Origin: Avena insularis
Taxonomy: Eukaryota; Streptophyta; Magnoliopsida; Poales; Poaceae
Direction: 5' to 3'
NCBI GenBank assembly: GCA_023614405.1
Contig: JAJUPC010000222.1
Coordinates: 1 to 64,000 of the forward strand
Length of the DNA: 64,000 bases
The position numbers and the translations under genes are program-made. The notes under the pieces were generated by a model. It worked only from the letters and a program-made list of their open reading frames with translations. It did no database searches and was not told the DNA's origin. Below, one piece after another: positions 37,501-47,973 of the stretch; within the stretch, counting starts at the first letter, position 1; the number at the start of each line of letters is the position of its first letter.

Positions 37501-40373
37501 TTGTGGTTTTAGGAAAAGAACACACATTCAATGACTCTAGTGGTTGATCCATGTGTGGTTTGTGGAAAGAACACACATGCAATGACTCTAGTGGATCCAT
37601 GTGGTTTGGGGAAAGAACACACATGCAATGACTCGGTGGATCCATGTGTGGTTTGTGTGGAAAGAACACACATGCAATGACTCTAGTGGTTGATCCATGT
37701 GGTTTTAGTATGGAAAGAACACACATGCAATGACTCTAGTGGTTGATCCATGTGTGGTTTGTGGAAAGAACACACATGCAATGACTCTAGTGCGATCCAT
37801 AGTGGTTTAGGGAAAGAACACACATGCAATGACTTAGTGGTGGATCCATGTGTGGTTTGTGGAAAGAACACACATGCAATGACTCTAGGTGGTTGATCCA
37901 TGTGGTTTGTGGTTTTAGTATAAGAACACATGCAATGACTCTAGTGGTTGATCCATGTGTGGTTTGTGGAAAGAACACACATGCAATGACTCAGGTTGAT
38001 CCATATGTGGTTTGTGGAAAGAACACACATGCAATGACAATCGTGGATCCATGTGGTTTGTGGAAAAGAACACACATGCAATGACTCTAGTGCTGGTTTG
38101 TGGTTTTAGTATAAGAATACACATGCAATGACTCTAGTGGTTGATCCATGTGTGGTTTTTGGAAATAACACACATGCAATGACTCTACTTGATCCATATG
38201 TGGTGTGTGGAAAGAACACACATGCAATGACCACCGTGGATCCATGTGGTTTGTGAAAAAGAACACGCATGCAATGACTCTAGTGCTGGTTTGTGGTTTT
38301 AGTATAAGAACAAACATGCAATGACTCTAGTGGTTGATCCATGTGTGGTTTGTGGAAAGAACACACATGCAATGACTCTGGTTGATCCATATGTGGTTTG
38401 TGGAAAGAACACACATGCAATGACTCTACTGTGATCCATGTGTGGTTTAGGGAAAGAACACACATGCAATGACTAGTGGTGGTTCCATGTGTGGTTTAGA
38501 AAGAACACACATGCAATGACTCTAGTGGTTGATCCATGTGTGGTTTGTGGAAAGAACACACATGCAATGACTCTGTTGATCCATGTGGTTTGTGGAAAGA
38601 ACACACATGCAATGACCACTGGTGGATCCATGTGTGGTTTGTGGAAAAGAACACACATGCAATGACTCTAGTGCTGGTTTGTGGTTTTAGTATAAGAACA
38701 AACATGCAATGACTCTAGTGGTTGATCCATGTGTGGTTTGTGGAAAGAACACATGCAATGACTCTAGTGGTTGATCCATGTGGTTTGTGGAAAGAACACA
38801 TGCAATGACCACTAGTGGATCCATGTGTGGTTTGTGAAAGAACACACATGCAATGACTCTAGTGGTTGATCCATGTTTGTTTGTGGAAATAACACACATG
38901 CAATGACTCTAGGTTGGATCCATATGTGGTTTGTGAAAAGAACACACATGCAATGACTCTAGTGATCCATGTGGTTTTAGTATAAGAACAAACATGCAAT
39001 GACTCTAGTGGTTGATCCATGTGTGGTTTGTGGAAAGAACACACATGCAATGACTCTAGTGGTTGATACTTGTGTGTGTTGTGGTAATAACATAAGAACA
39101 CATGCAATGACTCTAGTGGTCGATCCATGTGGTTTGTGGAAAGAACACACATGCAATGACCACTGGTGATCCATGTGGTTTGTGGAAAGAACACACATGC
39201 AATGACTCTAGTGGATCCATGTGGTTTGTGGAAAAGAACACACATACAATGACTCTAGTGCTGGTTTGTGGTTTTAGTATAAGAACAAACATGCAATGAC
39301 TCTAGTGGTTGATCCATGTGTGGTTTGTGTGGAAAGAACACACATGCAATGACTCTAGTGGTTGATCCATGTGTGGTTTGTGGAAAGAACACACATGCAA
39401 TGACCAATCGTGGATCCATGGTTTGTGGAAAAGAACACACATGCAATGACTCTAGTGGTGGATCCATGTGTGGTTTTGATCCATGTGTGGTTTATGGTAA
39501 AGAACACACATGCAATGACTCTAGTGCTGGTTTGTGGTTTTAGTATAAGAACAAATATGCAATGACTCTAGTGGTTGATCCATGTGTGGTTTGTGGAAAT
39601 AACACACATGCAATGACTCTAGTGGTTGATCCATGTGTGGTTTGTGGAAAGAACACACATGCAATGACTATAGTTGATACAAATATGGTTTGCGGAAAGA
39701 ACACACATGCAATGACTTAGTGGTGGATCCATGTGTGGTTTGTGGAAAGAACACACATGCAATGACTCTAGTGCTGGTTTGTGGTTTTAGTATAAGAACA
39801 AACATGCAATGACTCTAGTGGTTGATCCATGTGGTTTGTGGAAATAACACATGCAATGACCTAGTGGTTGATCCATGTGTGGTTTGTGAAAGAACACACA
39901 TGCAATGACTTAGTGGTCGATCCATGTGTGGTTTGTGGAAAGAACACACATGCAATGACTCGTGGTTGATCCATGTGTGGTTTGTGGAAAGAACACACAT
40001 GCAATGACCAGTGGTGATCCATGTGTGGTTTGTGGAAAAGAACACACATGCAATGACTCTAGTTGATCCATGTGTGGTTTTAGTATAAGAACACACATGC
40101 AATGACTCTAGTGTTTGTGGTTTTAGTATAAGAACACACATGCAATGACTCTAGTGGTTGATCCATGTGTGGTTTGTGGAAATAACACACATGCAATGAC
40201 TCTAGTGGTTGACCCATGTGTGGTTTGTGGAAAGAACACACATGCAATGACCACTGGTGGATCCATGTTGGTTTTAGGATAAGAACACACATGCAATGAC
40301 TCTAGTGGTTGATCCATGTTTCTTTGTGGTTTTAGTATAAGAACAAACATCCTCTCTCTAGTGGTTGATCCTG
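16505..40373 (+). repeat. Satellite array 1: ~51-bp monomers in a ~196-bp tetrameric unit
   Basis: About 23.9 kb of uninterrupted direct tandem repeats, roughly 470-480 monomers. The commonest monomer reads gactctagtggttgatcc, atgtgtggtttgtgg, aaagaacacacatgcaat (51 bp). Four types recur: A (tctagtggttgatccatg), B (tctggttgatccatatg, ~48 bp), C (ccactggtggatccatg with an extra A in ggaaaag, ~50 bp) and D (ctagtgctggtttgtgg, then ttttagtataagaacaaac, ~47 bp). Types run A-B-C-D; D-to-D spacing is 196 bp (30841 to 31037) and 192-193 bp elsewhere. All copies face the same way. The first 5 kb is more degenerate than the rest. ORFs inside it are by-products of the 17-codon period. Function unknown; I do not recognise the family. 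Confidence 0.97.
30836..31260 (+). repeat. Clear example of the D-A-B-C higher-order unit
   Basis: Two consecutive tetramers are easy to follow: D at about 30836, A at about 30877, B at about 30928, C at about 30977, D again at about 31032, and D once more near 31224. The second tetramer has lost four bases (acacaatgac for acacatgcaatgac). This stretch is a good reference for deriving the consensus. Confidence 0.85.
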
Positions 40374-40375
40374 GG

Positions 40376-40636
40376 GAGAAGAACCCAAACTCTGTGCCCA
40401 CTCGCTCCACTATTACGATTGGTCATCAGGAAACAACTGGTTACAATGCTGGGATCGCGGCGCATTTAACCGCTGATCCTGGTGGTGATCCAACGAGGCC
40501 TTTTGCTAGTATCACATCGGTTGCTTCTTCACATGTGACAAACAACACACATATAAAGCATTTTAGTACTGGCTTCCTCAACAGACTTTCTACAAGAAGG
40601 AATAACAATGCCGTCGCCCATGGAAAAAGTTTTTGA
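40376..40636 (+). CDS. Unrecognised gene-like fragment abutting satellite 1
   Basis: An open plus frame starts inside the last satellite monomers and continues 87 codons into unique sequence to a stop at 40634-40636. The unique part (NSVPTRSTITIGHQETTGYN and onward to LNRLSTRRNN) has a balanced amino-acid composition unlike the satellite frames. No family is recognised. It may be the 3' portion of a gene or element cut by the array boundary. The upstream ATG at 40316 belongs to the repeat and is not a credible start. Confidence 0.25.
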   Translation, partial: EKNPNSVPTRSTITIGHQETTGYNAGIAAHLTADPGGDPTRPFASITSVASSHVTNNTHIKHFSTGFLNRLSTRRNNNAVAHGKSF

Positions 40637-42240
40637 TTCGCAGTGGTCATGTTGCATGTTTAATCTAGTCTCAGAAGGCTACAAGTCTACTACACACAGC
40701 AACTGGTCATCCACGACCAATTGTTGATACCATTTTTACTGCAACACGCCACACCGGGCTACTCCGACTGAGCTGCACAGTTCCACTCACACTAACCTTC
40801 TGACGCAGCCGCATGCACTGGAAGAGCTTACTAACCGTGGGCTCCTCGAGGAGGCCTAAACGCCCCTTCGCGAGATTAAAAACCCAGCCTATCGGGTCCT
40901 CCATTCGCACTTCATCCACTACTCTCTCTTTCCTATCCAAAGAAATAACACCACAATCTTTGAATGCAGTTTCTTGCATGAACCTTTCCCATGAAAACCA
41001 AAGGCATGGGGTGAGTGTTGCAACCGGCATCGCCGCCGGGTGGTGGCCATTCACCGGTGTGATATAGGACCGTTGGTTTTGTATCACGAACTATGACATG
41101 ATGAGGAGGACGTGGCGCTTCAACCTCAGCTAGGGTGGATCCATGTGCACGCCAAGTCGACGACTTTTGAGGCGCCTCGGCGAGGGCGTGAGTTCACTTA
41201 ACACGGCTTCCATTGACAGGTACCTGCAGGTACATCTATTTCTACATGTTTCATATTTTCCGCCGAAATAACTCTACACAAAGGCCATATAAAAATCTAG
41301 TCCTACTGATTAGTATGCAACGATGAACCGCACACATGGAGAGATCTAGTCTGTTCTAATGAATCCATTATTTATTTATTAATAAGTTACCAAGAACACA
41401 AACCACATTAATTTAGGGAGCGAGCTGGGAGATTACTGCCAGAATGAACCGCTGAACTCAGATAACACATATGTTATTGCATCGAAAGTAACTTGGAATG
41501 GTGGAAGGAATATACATTATTATTTTGTCATTTCGTTTGATTCCATACATTACAGTGTGTATTCAAGTGAGATGGACTCGGCAAGGAGACCAGGACAACA
41601 AGAGCCGCCATGTCATGAAGAAGCTCAAGAGCGGATAATCCCTTTCCACTCGACTTGGGGAGCTAAGGTGCCCTTTTCAGAAGAAAGAGTCAACCCGAGG
41701 ATTGCCACTTGATTCCGCATGCTGGCATCGGTAAAAGCCCGCTAGTAAACACAAGTCATCACTAAGGCTAAGCACGCTTATGGCAAGTTCCTTGAGGGAG
41801 TATGTCAAGAACGGCCTAGTGTCCCCTTACTTAGGAATCAAGAACCCCTAGCCCACTAACCCGTCACAACGGTTGGCCCTACCACTAATAATATTTAGTT
41901 CTCTTACCGTATCTAGACCCTTAAACTATGTGGATTTCTATTTTCGCACTTTCAAAATATATTCAAGTTCATCTGCTTATGTTGTTAAAGTTCGTGGCAC
42001 GCTTATTTTGCATGGATAGAGGGGTGCCCGACAGATATAAGGGTTATGGTGTCCATCCGCTAGATCACAAGAGATCAATCGTTGGCGGGCAAAACTGAGT
42101 ACAACTGAAGCATGGTTAGACACGAGGGAAAAACGGACTCACGGTACGCTGCAAGGCGGTGCACGGGTGGTAGCGGACACGTGGCCGCACTGCATTAGCC
42201 ACGCAGGCACGGTAGTGCAACGAAACGCCGCTTCCTTCTC
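40637..42240. other. Unassigned sequence, no supported gene
   Basis: Contains a 126-codon minus frame (40707-41087) and an overlapping plus frame (40813-41067), neither recognisable. 41220-42100 is AT-richer and lacks long frames. No LTR, inverted terminal repeat or RNA gene was seen. Confidence 0.4.
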
Positions 42241-42249
42241 CTTTAATAG
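42241..42249 (+). promoter_or_regulatory. Possible TATA box of the candidate gene at 42344
   Basis: CTTTAATAG lies about 100 bp upstream of an ATG (42344). The leader between them is C-rich (CCACTCCCACTCATCACG), a composition common in grass 5' untranslated regions. There is no other promoter evidence. Confidence 0.35.
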
Positions 42250-42343
42250 AGGCCTCCCACCCACTCCCACTCATCACGCACTCGCCACTCAACCGCTTCC
42301 ACCGCCCCATCACCTTCGCAAACGCCTAACAAAACCCCCAACC

Positions 42344-43369
42344 ATGCCGACGATGGAGAAGATCGGCTGGCTATCGGCGCGCCCAAGGCAGCCGAGGAGC
42401 CCCGTCCCCGCCCCTCAGATTCGCCAGAAGTCGGCCGAGAGGTTCCCCACCGGTCTCTTTAGATGATCCCGCCGGCTCAGACCCCTACGAGGAGGTTGTC
42501 TACATAAGGTCAGAGAACCCTACGACACCAAAGATCGCCGACCCGTGGTCCGAGGTAACCAGGGTTTTCTCCCTTCCCTTGTTCTTCCCCTGCTCCCATT
42601 GTTGGATGCTAGATCGTATGTTATTAGGGCTCATTGTTCGTGATTTTTTACAAGAGCTAATCCTATTGTGTTAGATCTCGATTTTGATGAATCTCGCTCA
42701 TAGTTGGGACCAGATTCGATTTGGTTTGAGATTTGGGGAATAATTGGGAGATCTCATTCTTAATTTATAAAAATCAATCCCTAATCAAAGTATCTCAACT
42801 TGCGTCATGTCCTTATTTCACTCTTCTGTATTTTTTTTTTCCAACAGAGGATAGCAACGACCGCAAAGGACGCATTTAGTCGCAGGACACCAAAACTCAC
42901 CATGCCGAGGAGGCTAAAGTCCCACAAGATAACAACTTCTTCATTTAATGCCGGGCGACGCACAAAAGCCCTTCTGCCTACCAGAGGCTCCGCGGCACGA
43001 CTTCAACTCCTCGTGAAGCATGCCGAGGACGTGAGGACCTCGGCGCAGTCCGGGTGAACGCCCACGGCTTCATGGCCAAGCACTGCAGTGGGTCCTCACC
43101 TCCGCAACCTCCGTAAGGTGGCTATCGAGGAGGGTCGAGATGCCTCGATCGCACCCAAGGTGCCTAAGGTCAAGGGGTTGGGCAGCAAGAAGGAGGAGGC
43201 GCAGAGGGAGGAGGCGATGCCTCCCTCAGAGGCCAATAGGGCCACCGATCACTACTACCGTCACGCAAAAGCGCTTCTTTGTCTTGTCTCTGTGTTGAAG
43301 CAATCCAATCCGTCGCTGGGTCGAGCAAATTTAATTGTCGAACCTCATACTGCAATCAAGATTATATAA
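42344..43369 (+). CDS. Candidate spliced plant gene, family not recognised, frameshifted
   Basis: ATG 42344 (MPTMEKIGWLSARPRQPRS) follows a C-rich leader. One frame change near 42465 leads into a sensible stretch (DDPAGSDPYEEVVYIRSENP) that ends at DPWSE and a splice donor (GAG|GTAACC, 42555). The intron ends in a run of T then CCAACAG at 42847. In the matching phase the next exon is open for 70 codons, to 43057. A third open stretch in another frame (43088-43369) contains a Lys/Glu-rich segment (KGLGSKKEEAQREEAMPPSE). Start, leader, intron and composition together suggest a real gene whose consensus is damaged. I cannot name the product, and the joins are inference. Confidence 0.45.
42555..42847 (+). 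other. Probable GT-AG intron in the candidate gene
   Basis: Donor GAG|GTAACC at 42555 and acceptor TTTTTTTTTTCCAACAG| ending at 42847 bracket a 293-bp stretch that is T-rich (TTAGATCTCGATTTTGATG and similar) compared with its GC-rich flanks. Base composition, polypyrimidine tract and a phase-preserving join fit a plant intron. Confidence 0.6.
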
Positions 43370-43808
43370 CCTATATTAGTCTGTTTATCTACATCTGTCA
43401 TTACTGAATTTATTTATGGTGCTGGTTTGTTTTGTTGCTTAGATTTGCTACCAGATTGTGTAAAACGATCGGAAAAGGAACAATGAATGAAGAGAGAAGC
43501 TGCTCTAGATTCCTACCTTTTGGGCAAAAACACAATCATAGAGAGAGAGGGGAAAAGGCGCTTTAAAAGGCCAAATACCTAAAAAAATTCCACTTTAGGC
43601 GCTGATGGCTATCGTAACGCTGTTTTCAAGTCGACCTTATCACACCCTCCGAAAGCATGTGAGGGCTTCGAATATCGGAGGGCAAAAGTGAGGACAAACG
43701 ACACAATGTTGCTAGCTAAATCTGACAAAAAGCTCAATTTGGCTTTACCATGCACTTGGCTAGAGCTCCACAATGTAGCTATTCTAAATCCCTAAACTAT
43801 GTGGTGCG
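43370..43808. other. Intergenic or 3' flanking sequence, nothing recognised
   Basis: AT-richer DNA after the candidate gene. It contains GTCTGTTTATCTACATCTGTC-type sequence resembling a 3' untranslated region, but no clear poly(A) signal and no open frame of note. Confidence 0.4.
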
Positions 43809-44252
43809 TTGAAACCTAATGCTTTTCCACCGACACGCAGTGTTGCAAAGTTGCTTGATCGCGGCATGCTTACACAAGTGTCTCAGCATGGGCAAACGAG
43901 CTTCATTTTGGCAAAATTCGGGACAAGCTTTGAATCGGCAGTGCCCGATCGGTCATGCGCCTCGCGCAGGATGCTAGGTCCATGTCTATGCTTACACAAA
44001 CTCATAGAATTAAACTTGTTAGAATTATTTAGGAAATCAATAATAATCAGACACTTCCTTCTATCCCCTCACGTTACGTCGCAGTCAAGACTGGGCATCA
44101 TGGATCGGCAATGGGACGGTGGTCTACGTGACCGGTCTCGCCACGCCAAAGCCACGCCGCACACCCGCCCCATCGCCAATGACGACGCCAATTTAATCGC
44201 TAGGATTGGAAACCATCGTGTCGCCGTCAAACTTGCTTCCGCATGGGTATGA
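43809..44252 (+). CDS. Unrecognised ORF, 147 codons
   Basis: Open from ATG 43809 to a stop at about 44250. It includes a Leu-rich stretch (CLCLHKLIELNLLELFRKS) and an Arg/His-rich C-terminal part. No motif is recognised. A minus frame of 70 codons overlaps its 3' half. It could be a fragment of a broken gene continuing into the coding-like sequence after 44460. Confidence 0.2.
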   Translation: MKPNAFPPTRSVAKLLDRGMLTQVSQHGQTSFILAKFGTSFESAVPDRSCASRRMLGPCLCLHKLIELNLLELFRKSIIIRHFLLSPHVTSQSRLGIMDRQWDGGLRDRSRHAKATPHTRPIANDDANLIARIGNHRVAVKLASAWV

Positions 44253-44466
44253 CCGAATATTGGTAAACGGAATTTAAGCATCGCTTCGCCTCAAGACATC
44301 ATCGCGGCAAAATCTCAACTCATTCTTCCACCGCCGCCATCGCGAAGAACCATCGACGCGTTGCACAGCCTCCGCCTCGCCATACCACCACAACAGATCA
44401 CCCACCTCCACGCCCAATTCCAGCCACCGCCATCAAATTAGGCCACCGCTGCCGCATTAGCTGCCG

Positions 44467-45058
44467 CCATGGACGTAAAAGCACGGTTCGGGCGACGTGA
44501 GCGACTACACCGATAAGTACACCGTCACCACCATGGCACCACCAAGTCGACGGTCGCCCACACAAATGCGCCACGAGGTGGCCAAGGTCATCGCAATGTA
44601 CGCAGCGTGGCTACAAGATCCATGGACAGTACAAGATCGCCGGCCTTGACCTCGAAAGTATACCAGATAGGAAGAGGATGGCGCTGCAGCGTCCATGCTA
44701 ACCACCGCCTACTATATCAATGTAGGCCAAATCAGATGCCCGTGAGCCACGAGTTCCTACACAGGAGGGAGATCTACTTCAGCCAGTCATTTACATCAAG
44801 AACGACACCAAGCTAGAACAGGATCTCCTCGCTCATGTCGCCAATCACGCCGATCTCCAACGCTTGTGGAGGTACCGATGGCGATACGGGGAAAGCCGGC
44901 ATGGCTAGACTCGCTCGACATCATCGCATCATGCGAGTACGCCGCATGAAAATCGAAGTTCTCAAGCACCGCACGAGCGATGGGAGGAGGCACCTGATTA
45001 CGATGCATCAAGTACGCAGCCAGGACGCGAGATGTCCGCTACGAGATGCTCAATAGGA
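44467..45058 (+). pseudogene. Frameshifted gene-like sequence, family not recognised
   Basis: Coding-like blocks succeed each other in shifting plus frames: KIHGQYKIAGLDLESIPDRK (about 44619-44678), a second block starting YIKNDTKLEQDLLAHVANHA around 44791-44850, and AWLDSLDIIASCEYAA around 44901-44948. The last block is YEMLNRISSVG near 45040-45070. Each reads like ordinary globular protein. The short spacing between frame changes matches the small-deletion pattern seen throughout the window. I do not recognise the family. It may be an intact gene in the real genome or a pseudogene. Confidence 0.4.
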
Positions 45059-45060
45059 TC

Positions 45061-45406
45061 TCAAGTGTGGGTGAGTGTGCTGTTTACCACTACTAGTTTC
45101 GTGATTTCGCTCCTAGTTTTATCTCGCTGTATTTTATCTCGCCTGTATTTTCTAAGCATTCTGTGTAAGAACCAAGCTCAGATGATCCCTGTGCTATTAG
45201 CTACTTAACCTGATGAATTACATTCCCTTTGTATGCTCAACATTCATTCTTACAAATTCTATGTGCCATTTGCATGCTAAGATCTAGGATCCATATGCAT
45301 AAGGTGTGATACCATAAGTCATAACCAAACCCAGATTATAGAGAAGGATACAATCATAAACCAGATTATAGTTTGACAAAGGTAATACACAAGAGTCAGT
45401 AATTGC
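45061..45406. other. AT-rich intergenic DNA, no gene
   Basis: T-rich sequence with stop codons in all frames; an intron or spacer between the coding-like blocks on either side is possible. No signal could be placed. Confidence 0.4.
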
Positions 45407-45431
45407 TCACATAGTGTACTTATGAAATAAC

Positions 45432-45975
45432 ATGTTTTCACAAACACAACAATCATGCACTAATAGTCTACATCCCATCCGTTGGAGAAGGCAACCGATC
45501 CTGTGGATGCCTTCGGTCGCTATTCCGGCTTCAGATTCATCTACGATCCCAAGATCTGGGACAAACAACCCGCCTTGGTGGTGGTTCAATGATGTGATGC
45601 TCGAACGGATTTTACAATCACAGCTCGTGGCTAACATACCCACAATTGCGCATTTCAGATTAGGTTCGTAAAGTGGCTTATCCTCCAGTAATCGTGTCCC
45701 TAAACGCCCACGAACATCTCGGCAATCGTCCTTCATGTCGCGCATACCACGGGTCTATGAGTTCGGAGGCAAGAGCGCCATCCTACCTTGTCGCCTTCGC
45801 CCCTCGGATCCAAAGAATTTCCGGATGTCCACTCGCACCCCTTTGGGATTCTAATGTTGACATGGCTTTCAAGCAGTTTATCGTCATTCGTGATGTCAAC
45901 ACCGGTAAATGTTATGTGCTGGTTCACGAAAGTCATGAAACAGTATCCCTAATGCTTTCGCCCCACCTCGCATGA
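45432..45975 (+). CDS. Unrecognised coding-like region (two overlapping plus frames)
   Basis: Two plus frames, 45432-45671 (79 codons) and 45673-45975 (100 codons), are adjacent. The second ends FIVIRDVNTGKCYVLVHESH near 45873-45932 and stops at 45973-45975. A 112-codon minus frame (45407-45745) and a 67-codon minus frame (45733-45936) overlap, so strand is not certain. No family is recognised. Confidence 0.25.
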
Positions 45976-46008
45976 AAATGAATTCGCATAAATAATATAG
46001 CAATAACT

Positions 46009-46491
46009 TTGCAAATGTATCTGCTCAGAACAAAAGACAGCAAAGTCTACCGTATCCTCACCCCCTTCTCGCAAAAAGGCTGGTATACGAGGACGCCCTT
46101 CATGGAGAGTTGCACCACGGCGATCCTACGGCAATCACGAATACTCGAGGTCGAGACCTACGAACCTGTTTTCTTCGAACTCAGCCAACTCGTGAAATTA
46201 TTCAGAGTGTTCTCACCATCCGAGGGTCGGTGGTGTAGATGACATCGATCTTCTTCCCGCCATGTACTCGATGTCGGCGTGCAGCTTGCTGCCATCGTTG
46301 GACGTCCGAGCGCCCATGACTACAGGCAAGAGGGAAAGGATACGGAGGAAGAGGGTGATGCGGTGGTGGAGGAAATGGATGAGGCCGTGGAGGAGAAAGA
46401 CGGCGAGGCCATGGAGGAGGAAATGAGACGGAGAAGTGAAAGATTGAACCGCCTTACCAATATCTCGGAATGGTGCACGCACCGCTCGTAG
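46009..46491 (+). CDS. Unrecognised coding-like region with a Glu-rich C-terminus
   Basis: The plus frame 46009-46242 (77 codons, containing YRILTPFSQKGWYTRTPF) is followed by a frame at 46279-46491 rich in Glu/Asp (EEEGDAVVEEMDEAVEEKDG). Such acidic runs arise easily from GAG-rich DNA, and a 98-codon minus frame overlaps. No family is recognised. Confidence 0.25.
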
Positions 46492-46550
46492 TAGGGGTGA
46501 AGGTGGCAAAAACGGCGGTTTTACACGCCGACGCCAGCACTTCCTAAAAT

Positions 46551-47100
46551 TTGTTCTGCGCCACTTGCATGCGGTGGAATCAATTCAAACGTAGGGCACA
46601 TTTACGCTGCGTCACCTTCACTCACCGGCAGCGGCCGCACATTTCTTTACAATTTATTTTTTTCACTTCCTCTAGATGGTTCCGTGCCCGCCTCAATAAC
46701 CACGCCTTCTTTTCTTCCACGCGATTTGTGAACCGGCAGCGGCGGTTCCTTGCAGATTCGCCCCACTCGAACAACTTCCCCATCCCCATTCCACCCTCTC
46801 GAATCCATCCGCCTTATCACAACGCCCATTAATCTACCGGATTCCAGACTCCATTTGCCGCTATGGGTAGAGCTTGGGGTAGCAACAGTCAAGCGAAGGC
46901 ATGCGACGACGACGCAGATGGTTGGGCGACCGCCACGCGAGGATTGGGATGGTCAACCTCGCCGCCAACATGCATATGATCGCTTCGAGTTGGACATCAT
47001 CTCAGCCCGTCGCCGCCGCATCCCTCGCTACCGCGGATTTATGCGTAACATGGATTAACAACCGCTTCGCACGCCAGCCTTCTTTACTCCGATAACAGAA
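46551..47100 (+). other. GC-rich sequence, possible leader of a gene starting at 47101
   Basis: Overlapping open frames (46551-46832, 46750-47058) without recognisable content. C/T-rich blocks (CCCCATCCCCATTCCACCC) resemble grass 5' leaders. A first ATG at 46863 opens MGRAWGSNSQAKACDDDADG and is an alternative start. Confidence 0.3.
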
Positions 47101-47127
47101 ATGGCCGTATCGACCGCTGATGGCCAC
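47101..47127 (+). CDS. Possible first coding exon ending at a GTAAGT donor
   Basis: ATG 47101 in a favourable context (G at -3, G at +4) reads MAVSTADGH and runs into CAC|GTAAGT, a perfect plant splice donor at 47128. T-rich, intron-like DNA follows for several hundred bases (about 47130-47600). No acceptor could be matched with confidence, and the later coding-like blocks (48030-48736) may or may not belong. Product unknown. Confidence 0.3.
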
Positions 47128-47970
47128 GTAAGTTCCAAAGATTCAGCTTATTCGCTCACCATATCGTTGATTCATATGTGCTGAACTCTCATCGAATCCT
47201 ATGTTCTTTCGAACGTGTTGCGTGCACGCACGGTTTGAACTAAATCGAACCATTTAAGACTATTCTGCACACCGAAGCTCGCTTCTCATTTGATATTCTC
47301 GGTATTTTCTAGTGACACGTCTTACTTTAGGTGATAGACGAGTTGTCAATTTCGATTTTGCATGGAATGCCCGCTAGGTGATATTTGCTTCCTAAATAAA
47401 ACAAAATGATTAGACGATTTAATGGCGCGTCATATGCCCCGAGCTTTAATTATGATCATCGTCGAGTTTGTTCTGGGGCTCGCATCCTACTCCATATATT
47501 GAGTATCTTCAGAGTGACACAGCACAATTTAGGCGATATCCGAGGAGACACTCAGATTTAGGCTATATTTTGTGTACTTTAATCTAAAGGTCCAGCTTGT
47601 CAAATTGTATTTGCAATGGAATCCATGCTAGGTGATTGTATCAACCCACAACAAACTCGTAGAATATTCATGCAAAACCATGATGCTAGATAAGGGTCGG
47701 AATCGTGAGTGGTGAATATCAAGGAAGAAGAAGAGACAAAATGGTAGATGACCAGAACCGTGGGTGGCAACGGCAGTGGTTGGTCCTTTATCCCGTGATG
47801 GGAGTACTGACTTAAAAATTGCACAGATCGAAGATAGCAATGCCATCTTTGAAGAATGCTCCAGATTATCGATTCAATGCTGGTGGTCACGACATTTCCT
47901 TCTCAATTCGCCATGTGTTCAATATGGCGTAACTTGAGCTCGGAAGGTACAGCCCCACATAGACCGGGAG
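47128..47970. other. T-rich DNA, intron-like or intergenic
   Basis: AT-rich compared with its flanks. The minus frames 47600-47890 and 47628-47846 overlap each other and contain nothing recognisable. Confidence 0.35.
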
Positions 47971-47973
47971 GGG

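Noticed and set aside
16505..40373. Dozens of Cys/His-rich ORFs on both strands, up to 229 codons
   Set aside because: They are translations of the satellite monomer, whose 51-bp length is a multiple of three. They overlap in several frames, start and stop at indels, and have no promoter or conserved ends.
16505..40373. CRISPR-like array
   Set aside because: Repeats are directly adjacent with no unique spacers, the unit is a 51-bp satellite monomer, and the genome is a plant nuclear genome.
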